Below, in pieces: positions 24,897 through 34,176 of a DNA stretch of 64,000 nt. Source of the stretch: Flavobacteriaceae bacterium (GTDB lineage Bacteria; Bacteroidota; Bacteroidia; Flavobacteriales; Flavobacteriaceae); contig JANQSO010000015.1 of NCBI GenBank assembly GCA_028284005.1, forward strand, positions 1-64,000. The letters run 5' to 3'. The notes under the pieces are model-generated. The model searched no databases. It was not told where the DNA came from and saw nothing but the letters and a program-made list of their open reading frames with translations. A program made the position numbers and the translations under genes. Position 1 is the first letter of the stretch. Each line of letters starts with the position of its first letter.

Positions 24897-24917
24897 AATG
24901 CACCTTTTGGGTGCTTT
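24897..24917 (-). terminator. weak hairpin after purF
   Basis: On the minus strand AAAGCACC-CAAAA-GGTGCATTT: a short stem followed by a weak T tract, about 20 bases after the purF stop. Marginal as a terminator. Confidence 0.4.
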
Positions 24918-24936
24918 ATGACTACAATTTAACTAT

Positions 24937-26835
24937 TTAATAAGCTCTTTCCGGATTGCCTTCGTAAAAATTTATATACGCTTTGTTCACTACGCGGTTC
25001 CCTCCCGGAGTTGGATATTCACCGGTGAAGTACCAATCACCCAGATTTTTAGGGCATGCCTTGTGAAGATCTGCAACCGATTGAAAAATTAATTTGACCT
25101 TAGCCTTAATAGTAGTATCACTGATGATCTCGGCAATTTTATCTGAGATCTCTTCATCTGTAAACGATGCATACAATTCCTTTACATGATTGACCACTTC
25201 ATTATCTTTTAGTTTTTGCTGCTCTTTACACTTGTGATATATTTCTTCGACGATGTCATAAGTTCCGCGGTCCTTATGCAATTCTAAAGCAGCATTAAAA
25301 GCTACCAAGTGCTCCAAACGAGCCATATCAATACCATAACAATCGGGGTATCTTATTTGTGGGGCGGAAGAAACCACAACTATTTGTTTAGGGTTCAGGC
25401 GGTCAAGCATTTTTAATATACTCTTTTTCAAAGTAGTTCCGCGAACAATACTATCGTCAATAATAACCAGATTATCGCTGGGCTTTACAACTCCGTAGGT
25501 TACATCATAAACGTGTGCAACCAGGTCGTCGCGACTACTGTCGTCTGTAATAAATGTACGAAGCTTCACATCTTTGATCGCAATTTTTTCGGTACGTATC
25601 TTAAGAGCCTGAATTTCTTCTAACTTGGCTGTGGTTAAATTTCCTTCCTCTTTTAGGATGGCCTCATTCTTTTGCTTATTGAGTTCGTTTTGAGCAGCAT
25701 CCAACATTCCGTAAAAAGAAGTTTCTGCGGTATTCGGAATGAATGAAAATACGGTATTCTCAGTATCATACTCAATTTCCTTCAAAACTTTTGGCATCAC
25801 CAGGCGTCCCAATTCTTTACGTTCCTGGTAAATTTTAGCATCACTTCCGCGGGAGAAATAAATACGTTCAAAAGAACAAGATTTGCGTTCCAGAGGCTCT
25901 AATATTTGTGAAGCTGAAAAATTTCCGTCTTTTTTTATAATTATTGCCTGACCGGGCTCTATTTCATTTACCTTTTCAAAAGGAACGTTGAATACAGTTT
26001 GTATGGCGGGTCTTTCTGAAGCGATAACAACCACCTCGTCATCTTTATAATAGTAGGCTGGTCTTATTCCTGCAGGGTCACGCAATACAAAAGAGTCACC
26101 ATGTCCCAGCAAGCCAGCCATTACATAACCTCCGTCCCATAGTTTGGCCGATTTACGTAAAATTTTAGCAACATTTAAATTTTGGGCAATATAAGGAGAC
26201 GCTTCAATTTTGGTCATTCCTTTAGATTTGGCCTTTTTGTATAATTTGCGAACAGCATCATCCAAAAAGTGACCAATTTTTTCCATCACAGTAACAGTGT
26301 CCGCCTTTTCTTTTGGATGCATTCCCAATTTAATGAGGTTGTCAAACAGCTCTGTTGTATTGGTCATATTGAAGTTCCCCGCAATAATTAGATTACGGTG
26401 CATCCAATTGTTTTGCCTTAAAAAAGGATGAACGTTTTCTACACTATTGATCCCAAAAGTACCATAACGTACATGTCCCAGAAGTAATTCTCCAATATAA
26501 GGAATGTTCTTTTTTTGAGCGGTAACATCGTTTTTATATTCGGGGTGTGTTTCAAATTCGAGATTAATTCTTTCGTTGATCTGTGCGAAAATATCCTGTA
26601 TAGGTTGAGCCGCATTTGAACGTACCCTGCTAATATAACGCTCTCCGGGGTTTACATCTAATTTAATACTTGCAAAACCTGCACCATCCTGACCGCGATT
26701 GTGCTGCTTTTCCATCATTAGATACATTTTGTTGACACCATAGAAAGCCGTTCCGTATTTTTCTTTGTAATACTCCAGGGGTTTCAGTAATCGTACTACT
26801 GCAATTCCACATTCGTGTTTTAAAGCGTCGCTCAT
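24937..26835 (-). CDS. purF: amidophosphoribosyltransferase-like protein, long Bacteroidota form
   Basis: A 632-residue enzyme with an N-terminal class II glutamine amidotransferase domain and a C-terminal phosphoribosyltransferase domain. It catalyses the first committed step of purine synthesis, PRPP + glutamine to phosphoribosylamine. The nucleophile Cys is residue 9 (MSDALKHECGIAVV) behind a short propeptide that must be removed. HNRGQDGAGFAS, GHVRYGTFG and GNFNMTN form the glutaminase site. The PRPP loop is VIIDDSIVRGTTLKKSI. It is about 120 residues longer than E. coli PurF, as is usual for this Bacteroidota branch, with extra helical insertions near 390-430 (Glu/Lys-rich) and a ~100-residue C-terminal extension. 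Confidence 0.87.
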   Translation of the reverse strand: MSDALKHECGIAVVRLLKPLEYYKEKYGTAFYGVNKMYLMMEKQHNRGQDGAGFASIKLDVNPGERYISRVRSNAAQPIQDIFAQINERINLEFETHPEYKNDVTAQKKNIPYIGELLLGHVRYGTFGINSVENVHPFLRQNNWMHRNLIIAGNFNMTNTTELFDNLIKLGMHPKEKADTVTVMEKIGHFLDDAVRKLYKKAKSKGMTKIEASPYIAQNLNVAKILRKSAKLWDGGYVMAGLLGHGDSFVLRDPAGIRPAYYYKDDEVVVIASERPAIQTVFNVPFEKVNEIEPGQAIIIKKDGNFSASQILEPLERKSCSFERIYFSRGSDAKIYQERKELGRLVMPKVLKEIEYDTENTVFSFIPNTAETSFYGMLDAAQNELNKQKNEAILKEEGNLTTAKLEEIQALKIRTEKIAIKDVKLRTFITDDSSRDDLVAHVYDVTYGVVKPSDNLVIIDDSIVRGTTLKKSILKMLDRLNPKQIVVVSSAPQIRYPDCYGIDMARLEHLVAFNAALELHKDRGTYDIVEEIYHKCKEQQKLKDNEVVNHVKELYASFTDEEISDKIAEIISDTTIKAKVKLIFQSVADLHKACPKNLGDWYFTGEYPTPGGNRVVNKAYINFYEGNPERAY

Positions 26836-26865
26836 TTTTTATAAAAAATTATTATTTAAAGCTAC

Positions 26866-26890
26866 AAAAAAAGCCCTGAATTTTCAGGGC
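26866..26890 (-). terminator. intrinsic terminator of the PfkB kinase gene
   Basis: On the minus strand GCCCTGAA-AA-TTCAGGGC followed by seven T, seven bases after the kinase stop. It separates the kinase transcript from purF. A purF promoter probably overlaps its T tract (TAGCTTTA on the minus strand near 26857-26864). Confidence 0.85.
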
Positions 26891-26896
26891 GTGTCT

Positions 26897-27820
26897 TTAT
26901 GTTAGCTCAATATCAAATTGCGTTAAATTCTTAAATTGCTGCAAACGTCGATGCATCTCTTTTTTTGAAAGCTCAAGCAATCGCTCCGTTCCAAACTTTT
27001 CAACTGTAAACGATGCTAATGCCGCACCATATATAATTGCGTTTTTCATATTTTCATAACTGTAATCTCGGGTCTTTGCCAGATAACCACAAAATCCTCC
27101 GGCAAATGTATCTCCTGCTCCTGTTGGGTCAAATACTTCTTCCAGGGGAAGGGCGGGAGCATAAAAAATATCATCATCGTGAAACAACAACGCACCGTGT
27201 TCTCCCTTTTTAATAACTACATATTTAGGGCCCATTGCCATGATTTTTTGAGCGGCAACAACTAAAGAATATTCGCCGGTTAATTGACGGGCTTCTTCAT
27301 CGTTGATCGTAATTACATCTACTTTGGCAATAACCTGCATTAATTCATCTAAAGTATTGTCCATCCAAAAGTTCATGGTATCCAATACTATTAATTTGCT
27401 ATCGCTCATTTGTTCGATAACACTTAATTGAACCAAGGGGTGTAAATTCCCTAACATTACAACTTCGGAATCTTGATATGCAGCAGGTACTTTTGGGTTA
27501 AAATCTGCCAACACATTTAATTCGGTTGCAAGCGTGTCACGCGAATTCATATCGTTATGGTATTTTCCACTCCAGAAAAATGTCTTTCCATCCTCCACAA
27601 TTTCCAGCCCATCGATATTCATTCCCTTATCGGTTAGCATATGGATATATTCTTTTGGAAAATCACCTCCCACAACAGAAACTATGACTCCATCTACGTT
27701 AAATTTAGCAGCTGCCAAGCCAATATATGTAGCGGCACCACCTAGAATTTTTTCTGTCTTTCCGAAAGGTGTTTCGATAGCATCGAAAGCAACGGTACCA
27801 ACAATAACAAGCTTGCTCAT
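26897..27820 (-). CDS. PfkB-family carbohydrate/nucleoside kinase
   Basis: A 307-residue ribokinase-fold enzyme, cytoplasmic. Near the N-terminus IVGTVAFDAIETPFG and LGGAATYIGLAAAKF give the substrate loop. DPTGAGDTFAGGFCGYL at ~245-260 is the PfkB signature with the catalytic Asp (GAGD) and anion hole. Substrate is uncertain: adenosine kinase, ribokinase and 2-keto-3-deoxygluconate kinase share these motifs. It lies upstream of purF but has its own promoter and terminator, so the two are neighbours rather than a strict operon. A purine-related (nucleoside) substrate would fit the context but is only a guess. Confidence 0.85.
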   Translation of the reverse strand: MSKLVIVGTVAFDAIETPFGKTEKILGGAATYIGLAAAKFNVDGVIVSVVGGDFPKEYIHMLTDKGMNIDGLEIVEDGKTFFWSGKYHNDMNSRDTLATELNVLADFNPKVPAAYQDSEVVMLGNLHPLVQLSVIEQMSDSKLIVLDTMNFWMDNTLDELMQVIAKVDVITINDEEARQLTGEYSLVVAAQKIMAMGPKYVVIKKGEHGALLFHDDDIFYAPALPLEEVFDPTGAGDTFAGGFCGYLAKTRDYSYENMKNAIIYGAALASFTVEKFGTERLLELSKKEMHRRLQQFKNLTQFDIELT

Positions 27821-28123
27821 AAGAGGGTTTTAAATGAAGGTGCAAAGATACGTTTTTGTACAGATAAATACTAACCCCTGCATTTTGATTATTTTCTTCC
27901 GAGATGTTTTGAAGTTTCCTGTCTGTCTTTAATATCCGGTTCGTTTTTTTTCTGTTTCAAAAAAAGTTAAATTGCATACCATAACCGTGAACCCTTCTAC
28001 AGCATTAGAGGTCTTTTTTAACGGGGCCATGTGAAAAGGTTATTTTGAAAGATATTTTTCCAAAAAAGAACAGATGAGTTCAAATAAAATATAGTAAATT
28101 CAAGCATTCTTTAAAGGCTTATT
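27821..28123. other. 303-base divergent intergenic region
   Basis: It contains the kinase promoter near its left end (27843-27874). Upstream of the SPOR-domain gene I see AT-rich sequence with no convincing TTTG/TAnnTTTG pair, no open frame and no RNA-like structure. Confidence 0.5.
27843..27874 (-). promoter_or_regulatory. promoter of the PfkB kinase gene
   Basis: On the minus strand TTAG (27874-27871), a 20-base spacer and TATCTTTG (27850-27843). The -7 box is a perfect TAnnTTTG; the -33 box is one base off. The leader would be about 16 bases. Confidence 0.6.
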
Positions 28124-29941
28124 ATGAGAAATTTATGTCTTACAATTGTTGCGTTTTTAATAATTCAGATAGGATATTCCCAGGAAGGAATGTCATTCCG
28201 GGAAAACAATAAGCTTTATCTCCGGGGAAATTCTATTCTTATAGGTAATAATATTCTAAGCGACCATGCATCAAAACCTCTAAATGATGTAAGTGTTCCT
28301 AATGATATTACTAAAATGAAATATATAGATGTTGATAATGACAAAAGGACCTTTAGTTCAAGTCAGGCAACAATAAATGTTCCTAATGATAATTCTAAAA
28401 TTGCTTATGCGGCTTTATACTGGAGCGCTCTTTATCCGTATGAGTCCGGAGTATTGAGAAAATCCGGAGACAAAATGGTACACAGGGGACAAGGGAGCAG
28501 GGATCCGCATGTAGATCTGGTTTTATTCAAGATGCCTAATGATGAGTATAAGATGATAAAGGGAGACATAGTATTTGATAGTTTTGAAAAAGGGATCTTT
28601 CCAGGGAGTTCTCCTTATGTGTGTTATGCAGATGTGACCGAACATTTACAAAAAAAGCCAGGTTTTAACGGCACCTATACGGTAGCAGATATTAGGGCAA
28701 CCGAAGGAAATATTTCCGGAGGCAGTTCTGCCGGATGGCTTTTGTACATTGTTTATGAGAACCCGTTAGAGAGCCCAAAATACTTTACAACATATAATGG
28801 ACTTGTTGAGGTAAACAAAAAACCAGTAGAGATAACGTTCAAAGATTTTAAAACGAAAAAAGCCGGTGATATAAATACAACAATAGCCATAGGATCCCTT
28901 GAAGGAGACAGAAAGCTAAAAACAGATCAATGTGCTATTTATAATTCCAAAACCAACACCTATGAAAATATTAGTAATTCTTTAAGGGACCCGAAAAATT
29001 TCTTTAATAGTTCGATCACTACATATTCTGAAATATTCAACGATAGAAACCCGAATAATATCAATACACTTGGATTTGACCTGTTAAAAATTGAAGTTCC
29101 AAATTCTGGGAACCAAATAATAGATAGTAATACTACTAAAGCTACGTTGAAGTTCCAAACAAAAGCAGACCGCTTCTATTTGTTCTTTGCTGCTTTTGAA
29201 ACCGAAATAAACAATGCTTTTTACCGGGAGAAAAGAGGTTTAGAACCTTTAGATGATATAGTGGAAAGTACACCCGTAATTACAGAAGTAATAAACACAG
29301 ATACTGTGGAAGCTCCGGTAATAGACACTGCAGTTTCAACTATTAATGAAACTCCTAAAACAAAAGAAGAAGTCACAGTAGAGGAGAAACCTAAACCTAT
29401 TGCAAAAGAAGAAACTAAAGTAGTAAAGGAAATAAAAGTAGAAGAGAAACCTATAGTGATTGAAGAAGAACCTAAAGTAATCATAGAAGAGAAACCTATA
29501 GTGATTGAAGAAGAAAAGCCTGTAGCAATTAAAGAAGAACCTAAAGCAAAAGAAAAACCTAAAGTAATTATCCCAAAGCCCATTCAGGATGATTTAGTGG
29601 TTAAAGAAGAAAAAACTGTTACCCTGGACGAAACAGATATGTCCTTTGACAGTATTAAGATAGAAGAAGTTGAGAGCAAAGAGTCTGTCTCGATCCCTTC
29701 CTTAACAAGAGGGTATTACCTGATCACCAATGTGTTTTCAATAGAGGGCAATGCAAAAAAATGGACTCGGTTTTTAAAAGAAAAAGGATATACGCCTCTA
29801 ACGTATATAAACCCGGAAAATAACTGGCACTATGTTTATATATTCCACAGTGCGGACCCTTCTTTTGTCTATCTGAAAAAGAAAAAATTAAGAGAAATGG
29901 AATACTTTAAAAAGGTCTGGATCGCTAAAATAAATATTTAG
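28124..29941 (+). CDS. secreted envelope protein: N-terminal adhesin-like domain, KE-rich linker, C-terminal SPOR-like domain
   Basis: A 605-residue protein with an SPI signal (ending IGYSQEG). Residues ~25-370 match the style of the N-terminal domain of large Bacteroidota surface proteins (NNILSDHASKPLNDV, YIDVDNDKRTFSSSQA, AALYWSALYPYESG, GGSSAGWLLYIVYENP). Residues ~395-530 are a repetitive Lys/Glu/Pro/Ile linker (units such as EEKPIVIEEE). The last ~70 residues (SLTRGYYLITNVFSIEGNAK...WHYVYIFHSAD) look like a SPOR-type fold, which binds denuded peptidoglycan. The build suggests a periplasm-spanning or cell-wall-tethered protein. It may relate to gliding/T9SS proteins; that link is inference. 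No operon partner: the next gene is on the other strand. Confidence 0.6.
   Translation: MRNLCLTIVAFLIIQIGYSQEGMSFRENNKLYLRGNSILIGNNILSDHASKPLNDVSVPNDITKMKYIDVDNDKRTFSSSQATINVPNDNSKIAYAALYWSALYPYESGVLRKSGDKMVHRGQGSRDPHVDLVLFKMPNDEYKMIKGDIVFDSFEKGIFPGSSPYVCYADVTEHLQKKPGFNGTYTVADIRATEGNISGGSSAGWLLYIVYENPLESPKYFTTYNGLVEVNKKPVEITFKDFKTKKAGDINTTIAIGSLEGDRKLKTDQCAIYNSKTNTYENISNSLRDPKNFFNSSITTYSEIFNDRNPNNINTLGFDLLKIEVPNSGNQIIDSNTTKATLKFQTKADRFYLFFAAFETEINNAFYREKRGLEPLDDIVESTPVITEVINTDTVEAPVIDTAVSTINETPKTKEEVTVEEKPKPIAKEETKVVKEIKVEEKPIVIEEEPKVIIEEKPIVIEEEKPVAIKEEPKAKEKPKVIIPKPIQDDLVVKEEKTVTLDETDMSFDSIKIEEVESKESVSIPSLTRGYYLITNVFSIEGNAKKWTRFLKEKGYTPLTYINPENNWHYVYIFHSADPSFVYLKKKKLREMEYFKKVWIAKINI
29441..29515 (+). 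repeat. 30-base exact direct repeat in the KE-rich linker
   Basis: Bases 29441-29470 and 29486-29515 are identical (starting GAAGAGAAACCTATAGTGAT) and are offset by 45 bases, i.e. 15 codons, so the frame is kept and the protein repeats EEKPIVIEEE. Identity at the DNA level implies recent expansion; copy-number change between strains is likely. Confidence 0.85.
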
Positions 29942-29971
29942 AGAAAATCCGGATGCTACGTTTAAATTAAG

Positions 29972-30607
29972 CTACTTTCTTCCAAAGTCTGCAGGAATCT
30001 CACCCCAAGCTTTAGTCTCCCATTTAACTATTTTAGTTGTATAACTATTATTTTTTAGCCATGTTTCGGCACGTGCAATTAGCTCAAAGAGCTTTTTGTT
30101 TTTAGAAGTTTGCTTTAACTTGGTATTGCATTTCTTCTTTTTAACCCAACCCATTGCAATACGGGAGTCCGTGTAAATAAGCCTATCACTACCTTGTTGC
30201 TGTAAAAATGCCAAACCGTGAACAATTGCTAAAAATTCACCAACATTATTTGTACCCTGCAGAAAAGGACCTTGATGAAATAGCTGTTTGTGTGTTTGTG
30301 TATCTACACCCCTGTATTCCATTTTCCCGGGATTACCGCTGGAAGCGGCATCTACAGAGATAGAGTATAAATCAGGATCACCGATCTTAGCAAGCTCTTC
30401 TTTGGTGAGTACTTTGTTTTTAGTGTTTTTGCCTTTATAATCTATATACTCTTTGTTGTAAGCAAGTTTTGCTTCTGCAAAAGAAGGGAAAGACATATAT
30501 TGAGCTCCTTTTACACCGGCAATGGACCGTTTGCATTCTTCCCAGGAGCTAAAGATACCGGCAGGATTTCCATACCAAACTACGTAAAACTTTTCTTTTT
30601 TAGTCAT
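29972..30607 (-). CDS. rnhA: ribonuclease H with N-terminal viroplasmin-type RNA/hybrid-binding domain
   Basis: A 211-residue enzyme. Residues 3-50 form a caulimovirus viroplasmin domain (KFYVVWYGNPAGIFSSWEECK, AQYMSFPSFAEAKLAY) that binds RNA-DNA hybrid. Residues ~75-211 form the RNase H fold. The four acidic catalytic positions are visible: Asp in SVDAASSGNPG, Glu in NNVGEFLAI, Asp in IYTDSRIAMGW, and Asp in IPADFGRK. It removes RNA from RNA-DNA hybrids. It overlaps purN by 8 bases on the minus strand, so the two are co-translated. Confidence 0.9.
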   Translation of the reverse strand: MTKKEKFYVVWYGNPAGIFSSWEECKRSIAGVKGAQYMSFPSFAEAKLAYNKEYIDYKGKNTKNKVLTKEELAKIGDPDLYSISVDAASSGNPGKMEYRGVDTQTHKQLFHQGPFLQGTNNVGEFLAIVHGLAFLQQQGSDRLIYTDSRIAMGWVKKKKCNTKLKQTSKNKKLFELIARAETWLKNNSYTTKIVKWETKAWGEIPADFGRK

Positions 30608-31208
30608 TCTTATCGTCTGTGGGGATGGATGGTTTTTTTTCTGAAAGCAAAAGATCTTCTACTACTTTAGGAAAATATTTATATTCCAGTTTATGTATTC
30701 TTTCGGCAACAGTTTCCGAAGTATCTTTTTCCGAAACCCTCATACTTTTCTGAAAAATAATGGCTCCTTCGTCGTAATTTTCGTTCACATAGTGTATAGT
30801 TATACCGGTTTCAGGTTCTTTATTCGCAATTACCGCTTCGTGTACATGGTGACCATACATTCCTTTTCCACCATATTTTGGAAGAAGTGCAGGGTGCAAG
30901 TTGACAACCTTATTTGGGAACTCTTTTAAAATAATTTCAGGAAATTTTAAAAGAAACCCTGCGAGTACTATGAGGTCGGGCTTTACCTTCTTTAAAATTC
31001 TTAAGACGCCGTTTTCAACATCCAGTTCTTTTTTTTCAAAATGCAATGACTTGATTTTTAGGTTTTTAGATCGTTTCAAGACTTTGGCATCCTTCTTGTT
31101 CGTGAGCACAAGGACAACCTCAGCAAAGTCTACTTGCTGAAAGTATTGAATTAAGTTTTGAGTATTGGTACCGCTACCCGAAGCAAAAATAACAATGCGC
31201 TTCTTCAT
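30600..31208 (-). CDS. purN: phosphoribosylglycinamide formyltransferase
   Basis: A 202-residue cytoplasmic enzyme of purine synthesis that transfers the formyl group of 10-formyltetrahydrofolate to GAR. Motifs: the phosphate loop IFASGSGTNTQNLI at the N-terminus, VLAGFLLKFPE, the catalytic VNLHPALLPKYGGKGMYG (Asn and His of the family), and ETGITIHYVNENYDEGAIIFQ with the Asp. Length fits. Divergent from acpP across 177 bases. Confidence 0.93.
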   Translation of the reverse strand: MKKRIVIFASGSGTNTQNLIQYFQQVDFAEVVLVLTNKKDAKVLKRSKNLKIKSLHFEKKELDVENGVLRILKKVKPDLIVLAGFLLKFPEIILKEFPNKVVNLHPALLPKYGGKGMYGHHVHEAVIANKEPETGITIHYVNENYDEGAIIFQKSMRVSEKDTSETVAERIHKLEYKYFPKVVEDLLLSEKKPSIPTDDKND

Positions 31209-31345
31209 TAGAGTTTCTTTGGGAGTTTAGAAGTTATCATATAAATAAATAACAAAAGTACGGCAATAGAGTTTTACTTCGCTCAAAATTGTTTAATTTG
31301 CTATCACATTTTACAGTTAAAATGGTGTTTTAAATTAAAATATTT

Positions 31346-31353
31346 TATTTTTG
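31346..31353 (+). promoter_or_regulatory. -7 promoter element of the acpP operon
   Basis: TATTTTTG is a perfect TAnnTTTG 32 bases before the acpP start. No TTTG lies at the ideal distance; the upstream DNA is very AT-rich. Confidence 0.55.
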
Positions 31354-31385
31354 CCAATTATAATTAAATTTAAAAAACTAAAATT

Positions 31386-31619
31386 ATGTCAGACATTGCA
31401 TCAAGAGTTAAAGCGATTATCGTAGACAAATTAGGAGTTGACGAAAACGAAGTTGTTAACGAAGCCAGTTTCACAAATGACTTGGGCGCCGACTCTCTGG
31501 ACACGGTAGAGCTTATTATGGAATTTGAAAAAGAATTTGATATTCAAATTCCGGACGATCAAGCTGAGAACATTGCTACAGTAGGTCAAGCAATTTCCTA
31601 TATAGAAGAAGCTAAATAA
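31386..31619 (+). CDS. acpP: acyl carrier protein
   Basis: A 77-residue acidic four-helix protein. The phosphopantetheine Ser lies in [18 protein letters not shown] at residue ~37. It carries growing acyl chains in fatty-acid synthesis. It is the first gene of acpP-fabF-rnc, a classic order, and is 11 bases from fabF. Confidence 0.97.
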   Translation: MSDIASRVKAIIVDKLGVDENEVVNEASFTNDLGADSLDTVELIMEFEKEFDIQIPDDQAENIATVGQAISYIEEAK

Positions 31620-31630
31620 ACTACTTCTTT

Positions 31631-32884
31631 ATGGAATTAAAGCGAGTTGTAGTTACAGGCCTTGGAGCACTTACCCCAATTGGTAACAATATTGAGGAAT
31701 ATTGGAACGGATTAAAAAATGGGAGAAGCGGCTGTGCACCTATAACTTATTTTGATACTGAAAAGTTCAAAACTAAATTCGCTTGCGAAGTTAAAAATTA
31801 CAATCCAGAGGATCATTTTGACAGGAAAGAAGCCCGAAAGCTAGATCGTTTTGCTCAATATGCATTGGTTTCAAGTGATGAAGCAATAAAAGACGCAGGT
31901 ATTGACCTTGATGAGGTAGATAAGTTTCGCGTTGGCGTTATTTGGGGAGCCGGTATAGGTGGCTTAAAGACTTTTCAGGATGAAGTAATAAATTTTGCAG
32001 AAGGGGATGGAACGCCTCGTTTCAACCCCTTCTTCATTCCCAAAATGATTGCGGATATCGCCCCCGGGAATATCTCGATCAAACACGGGTTTATGGGACC
32101 TAACTATACTACAGTTTCCGCATGTGCTTCTTCAGCGAATGCAATGATCGACGCATTAAACTATATACGTTTGGGGCATTGTGATATTATTGTGACCGGA
32201 GGAAGCGAAGCTGCAGTAACTCCCGCCGGAATGGGAGGTTTTAATGCCATGCATGCCCTTTCTACCAGAAATGAAAGCCCGGAAACGGCATCAAGGCCTT
32301 TTGATGCTACTCGTGACGGGTTTGTTTTAGGAGAAGGAGCCGGGGCATTGATATTAGAAGAATATGAACATGCAAAAAAACGTGGCGCAAAGATCTATGC
32401 AGAAGTAATAGGAGGCGGAATGTCCAGTGATGCTTATCATATGACAGCCCCACATCCCGATGGGATTGGCGTAGAGCGGGTAATGCTTAACTGTTTAAAC
32501 GATGCAGGAATGAAGCCCGAAGAGGTAGATGCTATAAATACCCATGGAACTTCAACACCATTAGGAGATGTAGCAGAACTTATCGCCATATCTAAAGTAT
32601 TTGGAGAACATACCAAAAGCATTAATATCAATTCTACCAAGTCTATGACAGGACACCTGTTAGGAGCTGCAGGAGCCATTGAAGCCATAGCTTCAATTTT
32701 GGCAATGAAAAACAGCCTGGTGCCTCCAACAATTAATCATACAACTGTTGATGAAGAAATAGACCCTTCATTAAATCTTACTTTAAATAAGGCACAACAG
32801 AGAGATATTAAAGTGGTAATGAGTAATACCTTTGGGTTTGGTGGCCACAACGCTTGTGTACTCTTTAAAAGAATTGATGCCTAA
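31631..32884 (+). CDS. fabF: beta-ketoacyl-ACP synthase II
   Basis: A 417-residue condensing enzyme of type II fatty-acid synthesis. The thiolase-fold Cys-His-His triad is visible: Cys in VSACASSANAMIDAL, His in NTHGTSTPLGD, and His in KSMTGHLLGAAGAIEA. The C-terminal NTFGFGGHNACVLFKR is typical of FabF. It extends malonyl-ACP-derived chains; FabF rather than FabB fits the length and the acpP partner. Likely co-transcribed with acpP and rnc (8 bases to the next gene). Confidence 0.96.
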   Translation: MELKRVVVTGLGALTPIGNNIEEYWNGLKNGRSGCAPITYFDTEKFKTKFACEVKNYNPEDHFDRKEARKLDRFAQYALVSSDEAIKDAGIDLDEVDKFRVGVIWGAGIGGLKTFQDEVINFAEGDGTPRFNPFFIPKMIADIAPGNISIKHGFMGPNYTTVSACASSANAMIDALNYIRLGHCDIIVTGGSEAAVTPAGMGGFNAMHALSTRNESPETASRPFDATRDGFVLGEGAGALILEEYEHAKKRGAKIYAEVIGGGMSSDAYHMTAPHPDGIGVERVMLNCLNDAGMKPEEVDAINTHGTSTPLGDVAELIAISKVFGEHTKSININSTKSMTGHLLGAAGAIEAIASILAMKNSLVPPTINHTTVDEEIDPSLNLTLNKAQQRDIKVVMSNTFGFGGHNACVLFKRIDA

Positions 32885-32892
32885 AAATGTAA

Positions 32893-33636
32893 ATGACTTC
32901 AATTAAGAACATATTTAATTCTCGTGCTGAAAAGCACGGGGATTTTTTTTATGCAATTAAAAGGATATTAGGGTTTAAACCTAAAGATATTTCCATATAT
33001 GAAGAAGCATTTACGCACCGTTCCACCAATGAAAAAAATAGCGAAGGCCATTCACAGAATTACGAACGGATGGAATTTTTGGGAGATGCAATGCTTAGTG
33101 CAGTTATTGCATCTCATTTGTTTAAGAAAGTTCCGGGAGGCAATGAAGGATACCTAACAAAAATGCGCTCTAAGGTGGTAAGTAGAGAGCATCTTAACGA
33201 GTTGGGAAGAGATTTAAACCTTATTAAATTTGTAAAAACGACCATCCCAACACAACAGTTTGGAGGAAACATTCACGGAAATGTCTTTGAAGCTTTAATA
33301 GGTGCCATATATTTAGACAGAGGGTATAGATATTGTGAAAAATTTATCTATAAAAGGGTAATTAGGCCGTATGTAGATATACAGAAACTGGAAGGAAAAG
33401 TTATAAGCTATAAGAGTCTTTTTATTGAATGGTGCCAAAAAAACAAAAAGCAATTTAAATTTGCAGTCTATGAAGATACAGGGCAAGACACATTAAAACA
33501 TTTTGCCATAAAGCTTCAATTAGAAAATATCACTGTTGCCAAAGCGAGAGCCACTTCAAAAAAGAAAGCTGAAGAACGAGCTGCAAAAAGAGCCTATTTT
33601 AAACTTCAAAAGAAAATAGACGGTAAAAGAGAGTAA
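32893..33636 (+). CDS. rnc: ribonuclease III
   Basis: A 247-residue double-strand RNA endonuclease. The RIIID signature NYERMEFLGDAMLSAVIA is at ~55-75, with the second catalytic acid in GNVFEALIGAIYLDRG. The C-terminal dsRNA-binding motif is at ~175-240 (SYKSLFIEWCQKNKKQ... ARATSKKKAEERAAKRAY). It processes rRNA and structured transcripts. The acpP-fabF-rnc order is conserved in many bacteria. Confidence 0.95.
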   Translation: MTSIKNIFNSRAEKHGDFFYAIKRILGFKPKDISIYEEAFTHRSTNEKNSEGHSQNYERMEFLGDAMLSAVIASHLFKKVPGGNEGYLTKMRSKVVSREHLNELGRDLNLIKFVKTTIPTQQFGGNIHGNVFEALIGAIYLDRGYRYCEKFIYKRVIRPYVDIQKLEGKVISYKSLFIEWCQKNKKQFKFAVYEDTGQDTLKHFAIKLQLENITVAKARATSKKKAEERAAKRAYFKLQKKIDGKRE

Positions 33637-33687
33637 TCTTTTTTAAATTACGGAAAGGAAAACCTACATTTATGGTTAAAATCCGCT

Positions 33688-34176
33688 ATGGCACATCACA
33701 AATTAATACTGGATGATGATATTAAGGAAACATATTCCTTAGTTGCCATACATTGTAGTGAAGAAGCTTATAAAATGGCTTTTTTGCTTAATAAACAGCT
33801 TGGACTACATTTGCAGAGAAAAGAAGTAGATTTAGAATATTCCAATGATGGATTAGAGATCACGTTTTCTTTATTTGAATATGAAAATGCAATGCAATAC
33901 ACTACCTATAATTTGGTAGCAAACAAATGCAGGTCGTTAATTGCAAATATGCAGAGTTCCAGCGGACTTTTTAGTAATGATATATCAGAAACAGTAATAA
34001 CCTATTTACTTCCGGAATTTAAAAAGGCAGACTTTTTTCTGAAAATATTTTCAGATTTCGAATTAATCCCGCTTCGCAAACTTGTTTCAGATATAAATGA
34101 AATAAAGCAGGTTATTTCAGCATATAGCGTAGATCCTGAAGCGATAAAATCTAAAAGCAATCTAATTTTCGACTAA
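33688..34176 (+). CDS. IPExxxVDY-family protein
   Basis: A 162-residue cytoplasmic protein without a signal peptide or membrane helix. Its place between rnc and pyk, its length, and the segment AFLLNKQLGLHLQRKEVDLEY identify it with the small Bacteroidota family annotated IPExxxVDY. No biochemical function is known to me. The stop overlaps the pyk ATG by one base (TAATG), so it is translationally coupled to pyk. Confidence 0.75.
   Translation: MAHHKLILDDDIKETYSLVAIHCSEEAYKMAFLLNKQLGLHLQRKEVDLEYSNDGLEITFSLFEYENAMQYTTYNLVANKCRSLIANMQSSSGLFSNDISETVITYLLPEFKKADFFLKIFSDFELIPLRKLVSDINEIKQVISAYSVDPEAIKSKSNLIFD

Larger units (their letters stand above)
24404..24936. other. 533-base intergenic region between sodA and purF
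   Basis: No protein gene was seen. In order it holds the sodA terminator, element A (24493-24581), an AT-rich spacer of 158 bases (24582-24739) with nothing recognisable, element B (24740-24829), and a short hairpin that may end purF. The spacer and flanks of A and B are unlike each other, so only the ~90-base units are conserved. Confidence 0.6.
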
